Source: Coriobacteriaceae bacterium (lineage in GTDB: Bacteria; Actinomycetota; Coriobacteriia; Coriobacteriales; Coriobacteriaceae). From it: 64,000 bases of DNA. A program made the translations under genes and the position numbers. The stretch is from positions 7,314-71,313 of the forward strand of contig CABOHA010000001.1 of NCBI GenBank assembly GCA_902399975.1, in the 5' to 3' direction. The notes under the pieces were generated by a model. The model saw only the letters and a program-made list of their open reading frames with translations. It searched no databases and was not told where the DNA came from. How positions within the stretch are numbered: position 1 is the stretch's first letter; each line of letters begins with the position of its first letter. This document shows, one piece after another, positions 1 to 7,476 of the stretch.

Positions 1-216
1 ACCTCGGACTTTACCCAACAAAAGTTTTTGCATGAGAGATGCCCCTCGGGAGCGGGCGGGCGTATACAAGGTTTATCGCGAGTTCCGCACGAGCCGGAGA
101 GCACTTAATGTGCTCTCCGTGCGAGCAGGACTGTAGAGCAGGAAACCTTGTATACGCCCGCCCGCTCCCGAGGGGCATCTCTCATGCAAAAACTTTTGTT
201 GGGTAAAGTCCGAGGT
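1..216 (-). repeat. Hairpin family A, copy 1: 74-bp perfect inverted repeat around a conserved core
   Basis: Bases 1-74 are the exact reverse complement of 143-216; pairing may continue left of the window. The 68-nt centre (75-142), read on the minus strand, carries the family A core: CTGCTCTACAGTCCTGC, an inner palindrome around CACATTAAGTG, then CGTGCGGAACTCGCGA. The same core occurs at 4847-4915 and 22777-22846, but the arms here share no sequence with the arms there. No ORF was recognised in it. It lies upstream of the cstA promoter. Confidence 0.9.
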
Positions 217-274
217 CAATGGCGTTTTATACCGAGAAATTCAAAAATAGTTGAAAATTCATTACAAATTTGCG

Positions 275-303
275 TTGACTTTAGGTAACTAAAGTTTCAT
301 ACT
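275..303 (+). promoter_or_regulatory. Predicted sigma70-type promoter of cstA
   Basis: A TTGACT -35 box (275-280) and a CATACT -10 box (298-303) are separated by 17 bp. Transcription would start near 310 and give a leader of about 235 nt before the cstA ATG. Confidence 0.6.
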
Positions 304-375
304 CCTTTTTCAACCACTGGGGGATGTGAACACGCACGGATCGTTCGCATCATGATTGAAGAGGATTTTTTAGAC

Positions 376-420
376 ATGTTCACGCATCAGCTAAACATTA
401 TCAGCGTAGTAATTATCTGA
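376..420 (+). CDS. Putative Ile/Val-rich leader peptide upstream of cstA
   Basis: An ATG at 376 opens a 14-codon frame, MFTHQLNIISVVII, closed by TGA at 418-420. Seven residues are Leu, Ile or Val, and six of the last seven are Ile, Ser or Val. A purine-rich GAAGAGGA (358-365) lies about 10 nt upstream. An in-frame ATG at 352 would lengthen it to 22 codons. The end resembles classical ilv leader peptides, and a strong intrinsic terminator follows about 50 nt downstream, before cstA. Translation is not proven; the call rests on composition, position and the downstream structures. Confidence 0.45.
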   Translation: MFTHQLNIISVVII

Positions 421-510
421 TGCGGGTTAGCACATACAGCTAGCCCGTACGATAACGGGCGGCTGATGAAGATGAGGGCCGTCGAGCGCAACCGACGGCC
501 CTCATTTTTT
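384..510 (+). promoter_or_regulatory. Putative transcription attenuator in the cstA leader, with intrinsic terminator
   Basis: The terminator stem is 473-484 with 493-504, followed by six T at 505-510. Upstream are competing helices. GCATCAG (384-390) can pair with CTGATGC (417-423), or its CATCAGC can pair with GCTGATG near 460-467. GGGTTAGC (424-431) pairs with GCTAGCCC (439-446), which excludes the GCCCGT (443-448)/ACGGGC (455-460) helix. The terminator sits only about 35 nt before the cstA ATG and downstream of its promoter, so attenuation is more likely than termination of an upstream gene. The antiterminator pairing was not resolved by eye. Confidence 0.55.
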
Positions 511-545
511 ATGTCTGAGAAGTTCTTTTTAGAGGAGGAAATGTA

Positions 546-2435
546 ATGAACGGAGTTTTGCTCATGGTTGTGGCCGCGGCGGTGCTCGCCTGCGGCTATC
601 TGGGCTATGGCCGATGGCTGGCCAACAAGTGGGGCGTTGACAAAGAGGCCCTCACGCCGGCCAAGCGCATGAAGGACGGCAAGAGCTTCTCGCCCGTCTC
701 CGCCTTTACCGCGTTCTCGCACCAGTTCAGCTCGATCTGCGGTGCTGGCCCTGTCACGGGTACGATCGTCGCCATGGCCTTTGGCTGGCTGCCCGTCGTG
801 CTCTGGGTCCTCGTCGGCGGCATCTTCTTTGGCGCCGTCCACGACTTTGGTGCTCTGTACGCTTCGATGAAGAACAACGGCAAGTCGCTCGCTCAGCTCA
901 TCGAGAAGTACATCGGCAAGACCGGCCGTCGCCTGTTCCTGCTGTTCTGCTGGCTGTTCTGCATCATCGTCATCGCCGCCTTCACCGACATGGTCTGCAA
1001 GACGTTCATGTTCACCCCGGCCGTTGACGCTTCTGGTGCTGCTACCGGTGCCATCGACTTCACCAAGTCCTATGCCGCCGGCTGCGCTGGTACCATCTCC
1101 ATCCTGTTCACCTTCGTCGCTATCGCCTTTGGTTGGGCCCAGAAGAAGTTCAACCTCACCGGTGCTACCGAGTTCGTCACCGGCGTGGTCCTCATGGTTC
1201 TCATGTTTGCCGTCGGTATGCAGTTCCCGGTCTACCTGGATAAGTTCCAGTGGTTCGCCGTCGTCATGGTCTACCTGGTCTTCGCTGGCGCTATGCCCAT
1301 CCAGATGCTCAAGACCCCGCGTGACTACCTCACTTCCATCATGATGATCGTTATGATCGTTTGCGCTGTCCTCGGTATCGTCGTCCTGGGTGTTAACGGC
1401 CAGGCCACCATCACCGCTCCGGCCTTTACCGGCTTCTCCAGCGCTTCTGGCATGATGTTCCCGGTCCTGTTTGTTTCCGTTGCCTGCGGTGCCCTCTCCG
1501 GCTTCCACAGCCTCGTTTCTTCTGGTACCTCCTCCAAGCAGGTCGAGAAGGAGCAGGACGCCGTCAAGGTCGGTTATGGCGCCATGATCGTCGAGTCCTT
1601 CGTCGGCATCCTTGCCATCATCGTCGCCGGCATCATGTTCTCCGATATGAACACCGCCGGCACCGGTGCCCTCAACGCCGGCGTCGCTTCCACCCCGTTC
1701 CAGATCTTCGCCGCTGGCATCTCCCGCGGTATGCAGGCCTTCGGTGTTGACGGCACGCTCGCTACCGTCTTCATGACCATGAACGTCTCCGCTCTGGCCC
1801 TGACCTCGCTCGATGCCGTCGCCCGCATCGCCCGCACCTCGTTCTCCGAGTTCTTTGCCCAGACCAACGACGCCCTGGCCATCGAGTCCAAGGCCGGCTA
1901 CATGAAGGTTCTCGGCAACCCCTGGTTCGCCACGGTCGTCACCCTGCTTCCCGGTCTCGCCCTCGCCTTTGGCGGCTATGCCAACATCTGGCCGCTCTTT
2001 GGTGCTTCCAACCAGCTGCTCGGCGGCATGACCATGATCACCCTCGCCGTGTTCTGCAAGTGCACCGGCCGCAAGGGCTGGATGCTCTACGTGCCCGTCG
2101 CCTTCCTGCTCTGCTGCACCTTCACCTCGCTGGTCCAGAGCGCCATGGGCTGCATGACCGCTGTCCAGGCTTACGGCTTCTTCGGCACCATCCCGGCTAC
2201 CGCCACCACGGCCGCCGTCTCCGTCGCCGCCACCAAGGGCCTGCAGCTCGTTTTCGCCGTCCTGCTGATGGTCCTGGGCCTCATCGTTGCCGTCAACTGT
2301 CTCAAGGAGTTCTTCGGCAAGGAGGCCGGCTCCATGCCCGACGAGGAGCCCGAGTGGTCCGAGATGGGCAAGGCCGAGTACGGTCGCGCCGCTGCCGCTG
2401 AAGCTCCTGCCGACGCCGAGGCCGCCAAGGCCTAG
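546..2435 (+). CDS. cstA: Carbon starvation protein A (CstA-family transporter)
   Basis: This 629-aa polytopic membrane protein has the N-terminal signature of CstA, including the stretch FSHQFSSICGAGPVTG near residues 57-72 and about sixteen hydrophobic segments. Family members import peptides or pyruvate in a starvation response. A clear AGAGGAGG ribosome site lies a few bases before the ATG. The extreme C-terminus is acidic and Ala-rich, probably cytoplasmic. The gene is monocistronic, bounded by the leader attenuator upstream and a strong terminator at 2475-2514. Substrate (peptides, pyruvate or both) cannot be told from the sequence, but an Ile/Val-rich leader would fit control by amino-acid supply. 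Confidence 0.95.
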   Translation: MNGVLLMVVAAAVLACGYLGYGRWLANKWGVDKEALTPAKRMKDGKSFSPVSAFTAFSHQFSSICGAGPVTGTIVAMAFGWLPVVLWVLVGGIFFGAVHDFGALYASMKNNGKSLAQLIEKYIGKTGRRLFLLFCWLFCIIVIAAFTDMVCKTFMFTPAVDASGAATGAIDFTKSYAAGCAGTISILFTFVAIAFGWAQKKFNLTGATEFVTGVVLMVLMFAVGMQFPVYLDKFQWFAVVMVYLVFAGAMPIQMLKTPRDYLTSIMMIVMIVCAVLGIVVLGVNGQATITAPAFTGFSSASGMMFPVLFVSVACGALSGFHSLVSSGTSSKQVEKEQDAVKVGYGAMIVESFVGILAIIVAGIMFSDMNTAGTGALNAGVASTPFQIFAAGISRGMQAFGVDGTLATVFMTMNVSALALTSLDAVARIARTSFSEFFAQTNDALAIESKAGYMKVLGNPWFATVVTLLPGLALAFGGYANIWPLFGASNQLLGGMTMITLAVFCKCTGRKGWMLYVPVAFLLCCTFTSLVQSAMGCMTAVQAYGFFGTIPATATTAAVSVAATKGLQLVFAVLLMVLGLIVAVNCLKEFFGKEAGSMPDEEPEWSEMGKAEYGRAAAAEAPADAEAAKA

Positions 2436-2474
2436 TCGGTCGGACGGGTTGAATCTCCCATCTATTTGACTCGG

Positions 2475-2514
2475 AAAGACCGGGTCCGCAATCAAGCGGA
2501 CCCGGTCTTTTTTC
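2475..2514 (+). terminator. Intrinsic terminator of cstA
   Basis: A 15-bp perfect stem (2475-2489 with 2496-2510) with a 6-nt loop is followed by a T-rich tract. It lies just after the cstA stop codon. Confidence 0.9.
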
Positions 2515-2618
2515 TTGTGAGAACAGGTGGTGCAAGGGCGTTCTCGCAGATGTTTTGCGTGGATAGGCTCGTGCGTTGTACCATATGGACGTATATGTGT
2601 GCATATGAAAGGGGCCCC

Positions 2619-4811
2619 GTGGCCAAGACGGTATATTCCGATAATCAAAACAATGTCGATGCTCTGGCTGAGCGTCTGAGCAGCCAGACATCGCTTTCTG
2701 CCGAGCGCGCCAAGCTGGTTGCCTACGACCTGCTCTGCCGCAAGGCGCTCAAGATTAAGTCGAGCGCGCTGGCGCAGATTTTCCGCTCCGTCGATAAGGA
2801 ATGCGACACCAAGGCGATGCGCGATGAGCTTATCGCGGCAAATATCGTGACCAAGATCGAGGGCAGCGGCATTAACGGGCGCCCGGCGTTCTATACCATC
2901 AATGTCGAGATCCGCGATGCCCAGGAGCAGCCTGCCGAGTCCGTCGAAGATTTTGTCGTCGAGGATTCCGCTGACGTGCCTGCTGTGGAAGAAGCTGCTC
3001 CGCGTGAGCATGTCGATACCGATGAGTTGCTCGATGAGAACGTCGTGCGTGCCTTTACGGCCAAGGCAGGACGCGGCGGTTTTGGCGGGGGTGGCAAGCG
3101 CGATGCGCAGCGCCGCGCCCAGCAGGAGCGCTTCCGTCGTGCCGTTGCTCAAAAGGGTGAGACGGATGCCGAGGCTGTTGAGAACGAGGTTGCTGCCGAG
3201 TCGCAGAGGCCCGCGAAGGAGCAAAAGCCCGTGGAGGCCCAGGAGCCCCAGCGTCGCCGTGGTGCCCACTTTAAGGCTGCGCAGCAGGATGTCGCGCATG
3301 AGGTTGAAGAGCCTTCCGAGGCTGCAGACGATGTTGAGGAGTCTGCCAAGAAGGCTCCGGGTTCATGCCGTCCCGGGCGTGGTTTTGCGAGGCGCGCGTA
3401 TCCCGTAAGGCGTCAGGAGAAGGGCGAGCCGGCTTCGACCGCTCAGGCCGAGAAGGCCGAACAAACCGAGAAAACCGTTGAGCCGGCGGCTCGCGAGCAG
3501 CAACCTTCCGAGTCGCAGCCTGCGGCTGACACTGAGGTCAAAGCTCAACAGACCGCTGATAAGCAGGCTGGGGAGAGCGCCTCAGGCAAGCCCCGCCGTC
3601 GTCGTCACCGCGGCGGTCGTGGCTCAAATGCCGAGGCCGCGGCCGAGAAGACAGCGACACAAAACGGAGATGAGAAGGCCGAGACTCCGGTGGATCAGGT
3701 CAAGCGCCAGCCGGCGAAGGAGGCCAAGTCCGATCGTCCGCAAAAGCGCTCGTCTGCGCCCAAGCAGGAACGTAATACCCGGGCAGATTCCAAGCGTAAG
3801 CCTCATGCACAGGCTGAGCCTGCCGCGGCTGATAGTGCTACCCAGCAGCCCGAGTCGGCCGTCCACGGCGAGGTATCGGCGTTTGCCCTTGCCCGCGTTT
3901 TGGGCAGGCAGCTGCTCAAAGTTGTCCCTACGCCTACGGCGCTCTCTAAGATCAAGGAGCAGCAGACTCAAATTGTTAAGGTCGAGGGCAAGGACGGCAA
4001 AAAGGCGCCGCAGCGCACTCAGCACAACGAGATGTCCAACCGCAAGATTGCCGAGGAAATCGCAATCATCCAGGCTTGGATCGAGCAAAACCGAGGTGCC
4101 GATACGCCGGTTGCCTCGCGCCGCCAGCGTGCCTACCAGATTTTTAACGATGAGAAGGCCTTTGACGGCAAGCACGGCGAGCGCCTAATTCGGCGTATGA
4201 CCGAAAAGGGCATCAGCATGCAGGCGATTAAGGTCGCCCCCAACCGCCCCGTTCACTTTACGGGTTTCTTTACGCTGGGCGCCGATAAGCCGTTCATTAT
4301 GGTCGAGAACCTGGACACCTACGACGAGATCGTCAGGCTGCTGCGTGGCCGCAAGCACGCCAAGCTCTTTGGCATCAAGGTGGGCGGCGTGATTTTTGGC
4401 GGCGGATGCAAGGCGAGCGTCTCGCATGCCCTGGACGATTATCTGGCTGAGATCGGCTATCGCTTTAACTACGTCTACTACGTGGGCGATATCGACCGCG
4501 AGGGCGCGCGCATCGTCGAGCAGGCTCGCAATGCCAATGTGGTTGAGATTCGCCTGCATGCCGGCATGTACCGCGCCATGCTCGCCGAGCATAAGCGTCG
4601 CGTGAAGGCCGGCGGCGAGTGCGAGCCCGCGGCTGCCAACCAGGGCGTGCCGCAGAACCTGGCCGCTACGATCAAGGACCTGCCCATGGTCACGCGCGTG
4701 CAGTTCCGCAACGTGCTGCGTGAGGGCGGACGAATTCCGCAGGAGATTCTGATGACCGCCGACTATCGGGATGGCGACTCGGGAAGCTTCGACCGCATGC
4801 TCAACAATTAG
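2619..4811 (+). CDS. Orphan Toprim-domain protein, JetD-C-terminal-like, with long disordered linker
   Basis: The GTG at 2619, preceded by GAAAGGGG, is the preferred start; the frame is open further upstream but overlaps the cstA terminator. The 730-aa product has three parts. Residues 1-95 look like a small winged-helix domain. Residues about 95-430 are low-complexity Ala/Glu/Lys/Arg/Gln sequence with basic RGG- and RRRH-like patches, probably disordered and nucleic-acid binding. Residues about 430-730 form a folded domain with Toprim hallmarks: a hydrophobic strand ending in Glu563 (IMVENLDTY) and YVGDIDREG with Asp624, Asp626 and Gly629. This C-terminal part resembles the Toprim domain of Wadjet JetD, but no jetA, jetB or jetC gene is adjacent. 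Function unknown; a DNA-cleaving or DNA-handling role is inference. Confidence 0.6.
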   Translation: MAKTVYSDNQNNVDALAERLSSQTSLSAERAKLVAYDLLCRKALKIKSSALAQIFRSVDKECDTKAMRDELIAANIVTKIEGSGINGRPAFYTINVEIRDAQEQPAESVEDFVVEDSADVPAVEEAAPREHVDTDELLDENVVRAFTAKAGRGGFGGGGKRDAQRRAQQERFRRAVAQKGETDAEAVENEVAAESQRPAKEQKPVEAQEPQRRRGAHFKAAQQDVAHEVEEPSEAADDVEESAKKAPGSCRPGRGFARRAYPVRRQEKGEPASTAQAEKAEQTEKTVEPAAREQQPSESQPAADTEVKAQQTADKQAGESASGKPRRRRHRGGRGSNAEAAAEKTATQNGDEKAETPVDQVKRQPAKEAKSDRPQKRSSAPKQERNTRADSKRKPHAQAEPAAADSATQQPESAVHGEVSAFALARVLGRQLLKVVPTPTALSKIKEQQTQIVKVEGKDGKKAPQRTQHNEMSNRKIAEEIAIIQAWIEQNRGADTPVASRRQRAYQIFNDEKAFDGKHGERLIRRMTEKGISMQAIKVAPNRPVHFTGFFTLGADKPFIMVENLDTYDEIVRLLRGRKHAKLFGIKVGGVIFGGGCKASVSHALDDYLAEIGYRFNYVYYVGDIDREGARIVEQARNANVVEIRLHAGMYRAMLAEHKRRVKAGGECEPAAANQGVPQNLAATIKDLPMVTRVQFRNVLREGGRIPQEILMTADYRDGDSGSFDRMLNN

Positions 4812-4814
4812 GGA

Positions 4815-4947
4815 CGTGTGGCCCCGGCGGGCCGGGCATTAAGTTTGCTGCTCTACAGTCCTGCGCAAGACGAAGGCCACATTAAGTGGCCTTCTTTGCG
4901 TGCGGAACTCGCGACAAACTTAATGCCCGGCCGGCCGGGGCCACACG
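4815..4947 (+). repeat. Hairpin family A, copy 2
   Basis: The 32-bp arms 4815-4846 and 4916-4947 are complementary with one mismatch. The centre (4847-4915) has the family A core with ends CTGCTCTACAGTCCTGC and GCGTGCGGAACTCGCGA and inner palindrome AAGGCCACATTAAGTGGCCTT. It begins four bases after the stop of the Toprim gene. No T-tract follows, so it is not a typical intrinsic terminator. Confidence 0.9.
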
Positions 4948-4987
4948 GCACTTTGTAGATGGCGGCTCGCTTTTCGGAACTGGGCTG

Positions 4988-5133
4988 ATGTGGGACGGTG
5001 GGATTCCGCGTCCGCCTTTTCGGCGGCCGCGCCCCGCTGTGTCGCTTCGCTCCTTGCGTGCTGCGCTAGAAAACGCTTCGCGTTTCCTCAGCTCCGCACC
5101 CTTGCGGGTTCGAATCTCTCCGCTTGCCCACAA
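4988..5133 (+). other. Decayed tRNA-like element H1 next to tRNA-Gln
   Basis: On the plus strand, 5104-5120 reads GCGGGTTCGAATCTCTC, a T-arm-like sequence with a broken stem. It ends just before the terminator hairpin that serves tRNA-Gln from the other side. At the left end, 4991-5005 (TGGGACGGTGGGATT) resembles the reverse complement of the tRNA-Gln 3' end. A small hairpin AAACGCTTCGCGTTT lies at 5071-5085. A similarly arranged element (H2) flanks tRNA-Leu near 49.5 kb. No complete cloverleaf can be drawn. It is probably a relic of a convergent class II tRNA. Confidence 0.45.
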
Positions 5134-5136
5134 GAA

Positions 5137-5168
5137 AGCGCCCTGGGCCGTTATGGGCTCAGGGCGCT
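5137..5168 (-). terminator. Intrinsic terminator of tRNA-Gln
   Basis: The stem AGCGCCCTG/CAGGGCGCT (5137-5145 and 5160-5168) is followed on the minus strand by TTCTTGTG. It lies just after the tRNA-Gln CCA. The plus-strand side also has a short T run, so it may work in both directions. Confidence 0.75.
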
Positions 5169-5177
5169 CAGTTTTAA

Positions 5178-5252
5178 TGGCTGGGACGGAGGGATTCGAA
5201 CCCCCAACAGCCGGCACCAAAAACCGGAGTTCTACCGTTGAACTACGTCCCA
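5178..5252 (-). tRNA. tRNA-Gln (anticodon TTG)
   Basis: On the minus strand, TGGGACG at the 5' end pairs with CGTCCCA, followed by discriminator G and an encoded CCA (5178-5180). The T-loop is TTCGAAT. The anticodon stem CCGGT/GCCGG encloses loop TTTTGGT, giving anticodon TTG. All four arms can be drawn. Confidence 0.95.
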
Positions 5253-5290
5253 ATGTGTGGTGTTGCCCAAAAGCAACTCGTCTAGTTTAC

Positions 5291-6196
5291 CTAATCTGCG
5301 AGGGCATCGCAAACGCCGTCGAGTAGGCGTACGGCGAGCGTCTGCGCGTCGCTGGCCGTGAAGGTGCCGTTGTAGCGCGTCATGCCCGTGAGCTCAATGC
5401 GAATGCGAGCCGGCTTCTGCTGCGCGGCGACATTGGCGGTGCGGATGCGCTGGGCCAGGTTGTGGCACTCGGCGAGGGCAATCGTGGCGCGTGGCGCGGC
5501 GTCGGCGGGCAGCTCGTCGCTTGCGATCTCGAGCACCAGGTCAACGTCGGTTGGGACCTCGGAGTCGCAGAGCATCATGCCGCTGTTGTCGGTCGTTGCC
5601 GTGGCGATGTTCCACATGCGCGAAGCAACGCTGCGTGCGATGGGGTCCTCACCGATAACGGCGATCTGGAAGCGCTCGAGCACGTTGGCGGCGCGAGCAA
5701 AACCGATGCGGGACTCGGCTTCGGTGACCGAGGGCTTGCCCTCCCACACATGGTGCAGGCGGTTGATGTAGGCGTAGGTGTCCTGGAAGGCCATGCCGTC
5801 GGCAAACAGGCCGACATTTTCCTGGAACTGCTGCAGGGCGGCCTCGGTATGCGGACCAAAGTAGCCGTCGTCCTCGCCGCAGGCAAAGCCCAAAACGTTG
5901 AGAGCGCGCTGCAGGGCCTGCACATCGGCGCCATGGAAATTGGGCATGCGCAGATACAGAGTGCGGTCGCCCAGCTTATACGAGGCGTCGACCAGGGCGC
6001 TCCAACAGGAGATATCGACGGCATGACCGGCAGCAAGGCCGCTGTCGAGCCTGAAGGTGCTGACGGCCTGCTCGGTGGTGGTGCCAAAGCGCTTGTCGAC
6101 AACCTCGGCGCCATCGATTGTATAGCCGAGCTGCAGAAGGCGGGACTGGACGTCCTCGACGGCTGCTCCCTGCATGCCCGTGGTAATAGGTTCCAT
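5291..6196 (-). CDS. CwlM-like protein: two peptidoglycan-binding domains, no visible amidase active site
   Basis: The 301-aa protein starts at ATG 6196 behind AAAGGGG. It has two tandem PG_binding_1-type domains, about residues 5-65 and 80-140. The second ends in GYFGPHTEAALQQFQENVGL, very like the second repeat of actinobacterial CwlM/N-acetylmuramoyl-L-alanine amidases. The remaining ~150 residues fall where an Amidase_3 domain would sit, but no His/Glu zinc pattern of that family was recognised. No signal peptide is visible, so the protein is probably cytoplasmic. Mycobacterial CwlM is a regulator of MurA rather than a hydrolase, and this protein could be a similar scaffold; that is inference. 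Confidence 0.65.
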   Translation of the reverse strand: MEPITTGMQGAAVEDVQSRLLQLGYTIDGAEVVDKRFGTTTEQAVSTFRLDSGLAAGHAVDISCWSALVDASYKLGDRTLYLRMPNFHGADVQALQRALNVLGFACGEDDGYFGPHTEAALQQFQENVGLFADGMAFQDTYAYINRLHHVWEGKPSVTEAESRIGFARAANVLERFQIAVIGEDPIARSVASRMWNIATATTDNSGMMLCDSEVPTDVDLVLEIASDELPADAAPRATIALAECHNLAQRIRTANVAAQQKPARIRIELTGMTRYNGTFTASDAQTLAVRLLDGVCDALAD

Positions 6197-6335
6197 GAAC
6201 GAACCCCTTTCGGCGTACCATTCGTACTATTTTGAGCGTGTGTCGGATAGACAACGCGAGACAATTTATAAACATGCACTCAATAGTGTAGCAACTTGTA
6301 CCCAAACTCGCTGCCCACAGGTTTTATGACCCCCG

Positions 6336-7361
6336 CTAGTTAAGGCGCTCCACAAAGAAATCTGCCATTGAGAGGAAGAGCTCGCGCGCATGCGGGTCGA
6401 GCTCGACGCCTTCGATAGCGGCCTTGGCCTTGGCGGTCAGGTCGAGCGCATAGGTGTGGGCGTAATCGATGGAGCCGGTCTCCTGGAAGATCTCCACGGC
6501 GCGTGCGAGCTGCGCAGGGTCCTCGGTGCCCGAGGAAAGGATTGCCTCGATCTCGTCGTGATAGCGCTCGTCTGACAGGGCATGCACGGCAACGAGGGTG
6601 CGCTTGCCCTCGGTGATATCGGTGCGGAAGTCCTTGTTGGCGGCCTCCTTGGTGCCGATCAAGTTGAGCAGGTCGTCTTGAATCTGGAAGGCAAGGCCCG
6701 TGTGCAGCCCAAAGGCGCGCAGTGCCTCAATCTGCTCTTCGCTGCCGCCGCCGATAATGGCTCCGGCGGCAAGCGGCGTCGCTCCGCTGTAGTACGCGGT
6801 CTTGTGCGTCGCCATGTCCAGATAATCGTCGACCGAAATGTCAAAGCGCCCGTCGCGGACCCAGCCCAGGTCGAGCGCCTGGCCCTCGATGGTACGGACG
6901 ATCATCTCGGTAAGCTCGTGGAGCACGCGAAGCTTCACGTCTGCGTTGAGTGTGGGGTCGTCGAGAACCGTCTTGGTGACCATGGTGAGCGCCAGGTCAC
7001 CGCAGTTGATGGCAAGACCGGTGCCCTCGGTAAGGTGCATGCAGGGCTTGCCGCGACGAATCTGCCCGTTGTCGGCGATGTCGTCGTGGATGAGTGCGCC
7101 CGACTGAAAGTGCTCGATGGCCGCCGCTGCGCTGCGGGCGCTCTCAAAGCTGCCGCCTACCGCAGTGGCGGCGAGCATGCAGATGAGCGGGCGGTGGCGC
7201 TTGCCAGCGTTTGCCGTAAATGCCGAGAGCGGGGTATACAGGTAGCGCTCGATATCGGCGGAAGTCGCCTGTCCGTCAAAGAACGTGGCCAGATAGTCGT
7301 TAATCTGGTCAAAGTGCTGGGCTAAAAAGCTGGTAAACGGACTGGACACGGGTTCTCGCAT
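6336..7361 (-). CDS. Polyprenyl diphosphate synthase
   Basis: This 341-aa trans-isoprenyl diphosphate synthase has both aspartate-rich motifs: LIHDDIADNGQIRRGKP (first, with the usual DDxxD and RRG spacing) and FQIQDDLLNLIG (second). It condenses isopentenyl diphosphate with allylic diphosphates in the cytoplasm. Chain length (geranyl, farnesyl or longer) cannot be assigned safely. The ribosome site before ATG 7361 is weak (AAAG). The gene is downstream of the PTS fusion on the same strand, with a 115-nt gap and no obvious terminator. Confidence 0.9.
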   Translation of the reverse strand: MREPVSSPFTSFLAQHFDQINDYLATFFDGQATSADIERYLYTPLSAFTANAGKRHRPLICMLAATAVGGSFESARSAAAAIEHFQSGALIHDDIADNGQIRRGKPCMHLTEGTGLAINCGDLALTMVTKTVLDDPTLNADVKLRVLHELTEMIVRTIEGQALDLGWVRDGRFDISVDDYLDMATHKTAYYSGATPLAAGAIIGGGSEEQIEALRAFGLHTGLAFQIQDDLLNLIGTKEAANKDFRTDITEGKRTLVAVHALSDERYHDEIEAILSSGTEDPAQLARAVEIFQETGSIDYAHTYALDLTAKAKAAIEGVELDPHARELFLSMADFFVERLN

Positions 7362-7476
7362 TCTTTGATAGGTTGCATCGTTGCATTATGCAGACAACAT
7401 ATTGCCACATTAGGGCGTCGAGCGCGGCGGTTGAAGACGATTGGTCCATGCGGCCGCAAGTGCGGTAGGGGCTTGG

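Noticed and set aside
421..510. Known riboswitch or T-box in the cstA leader
   Set aside because: No T-box consensus or familiar riboswitch core was recognised. The Ile/Val-rich reading frame is the better explanation.
387..3299. 970-codon open frame antisense to cstA and the Toprim gene
   Set aside because: It is a by-product of GC-biased third positions opposite real genes. The translation is low-complexity, runs across a terminator and has no recognisable family.
5104..5120. Intact second tRNA gene beside tRNA-Gln
   Set aside because: Only a T-arm-like piece with mismatched stem is present; acceptor, D and anticodon arms cannot be drawn.
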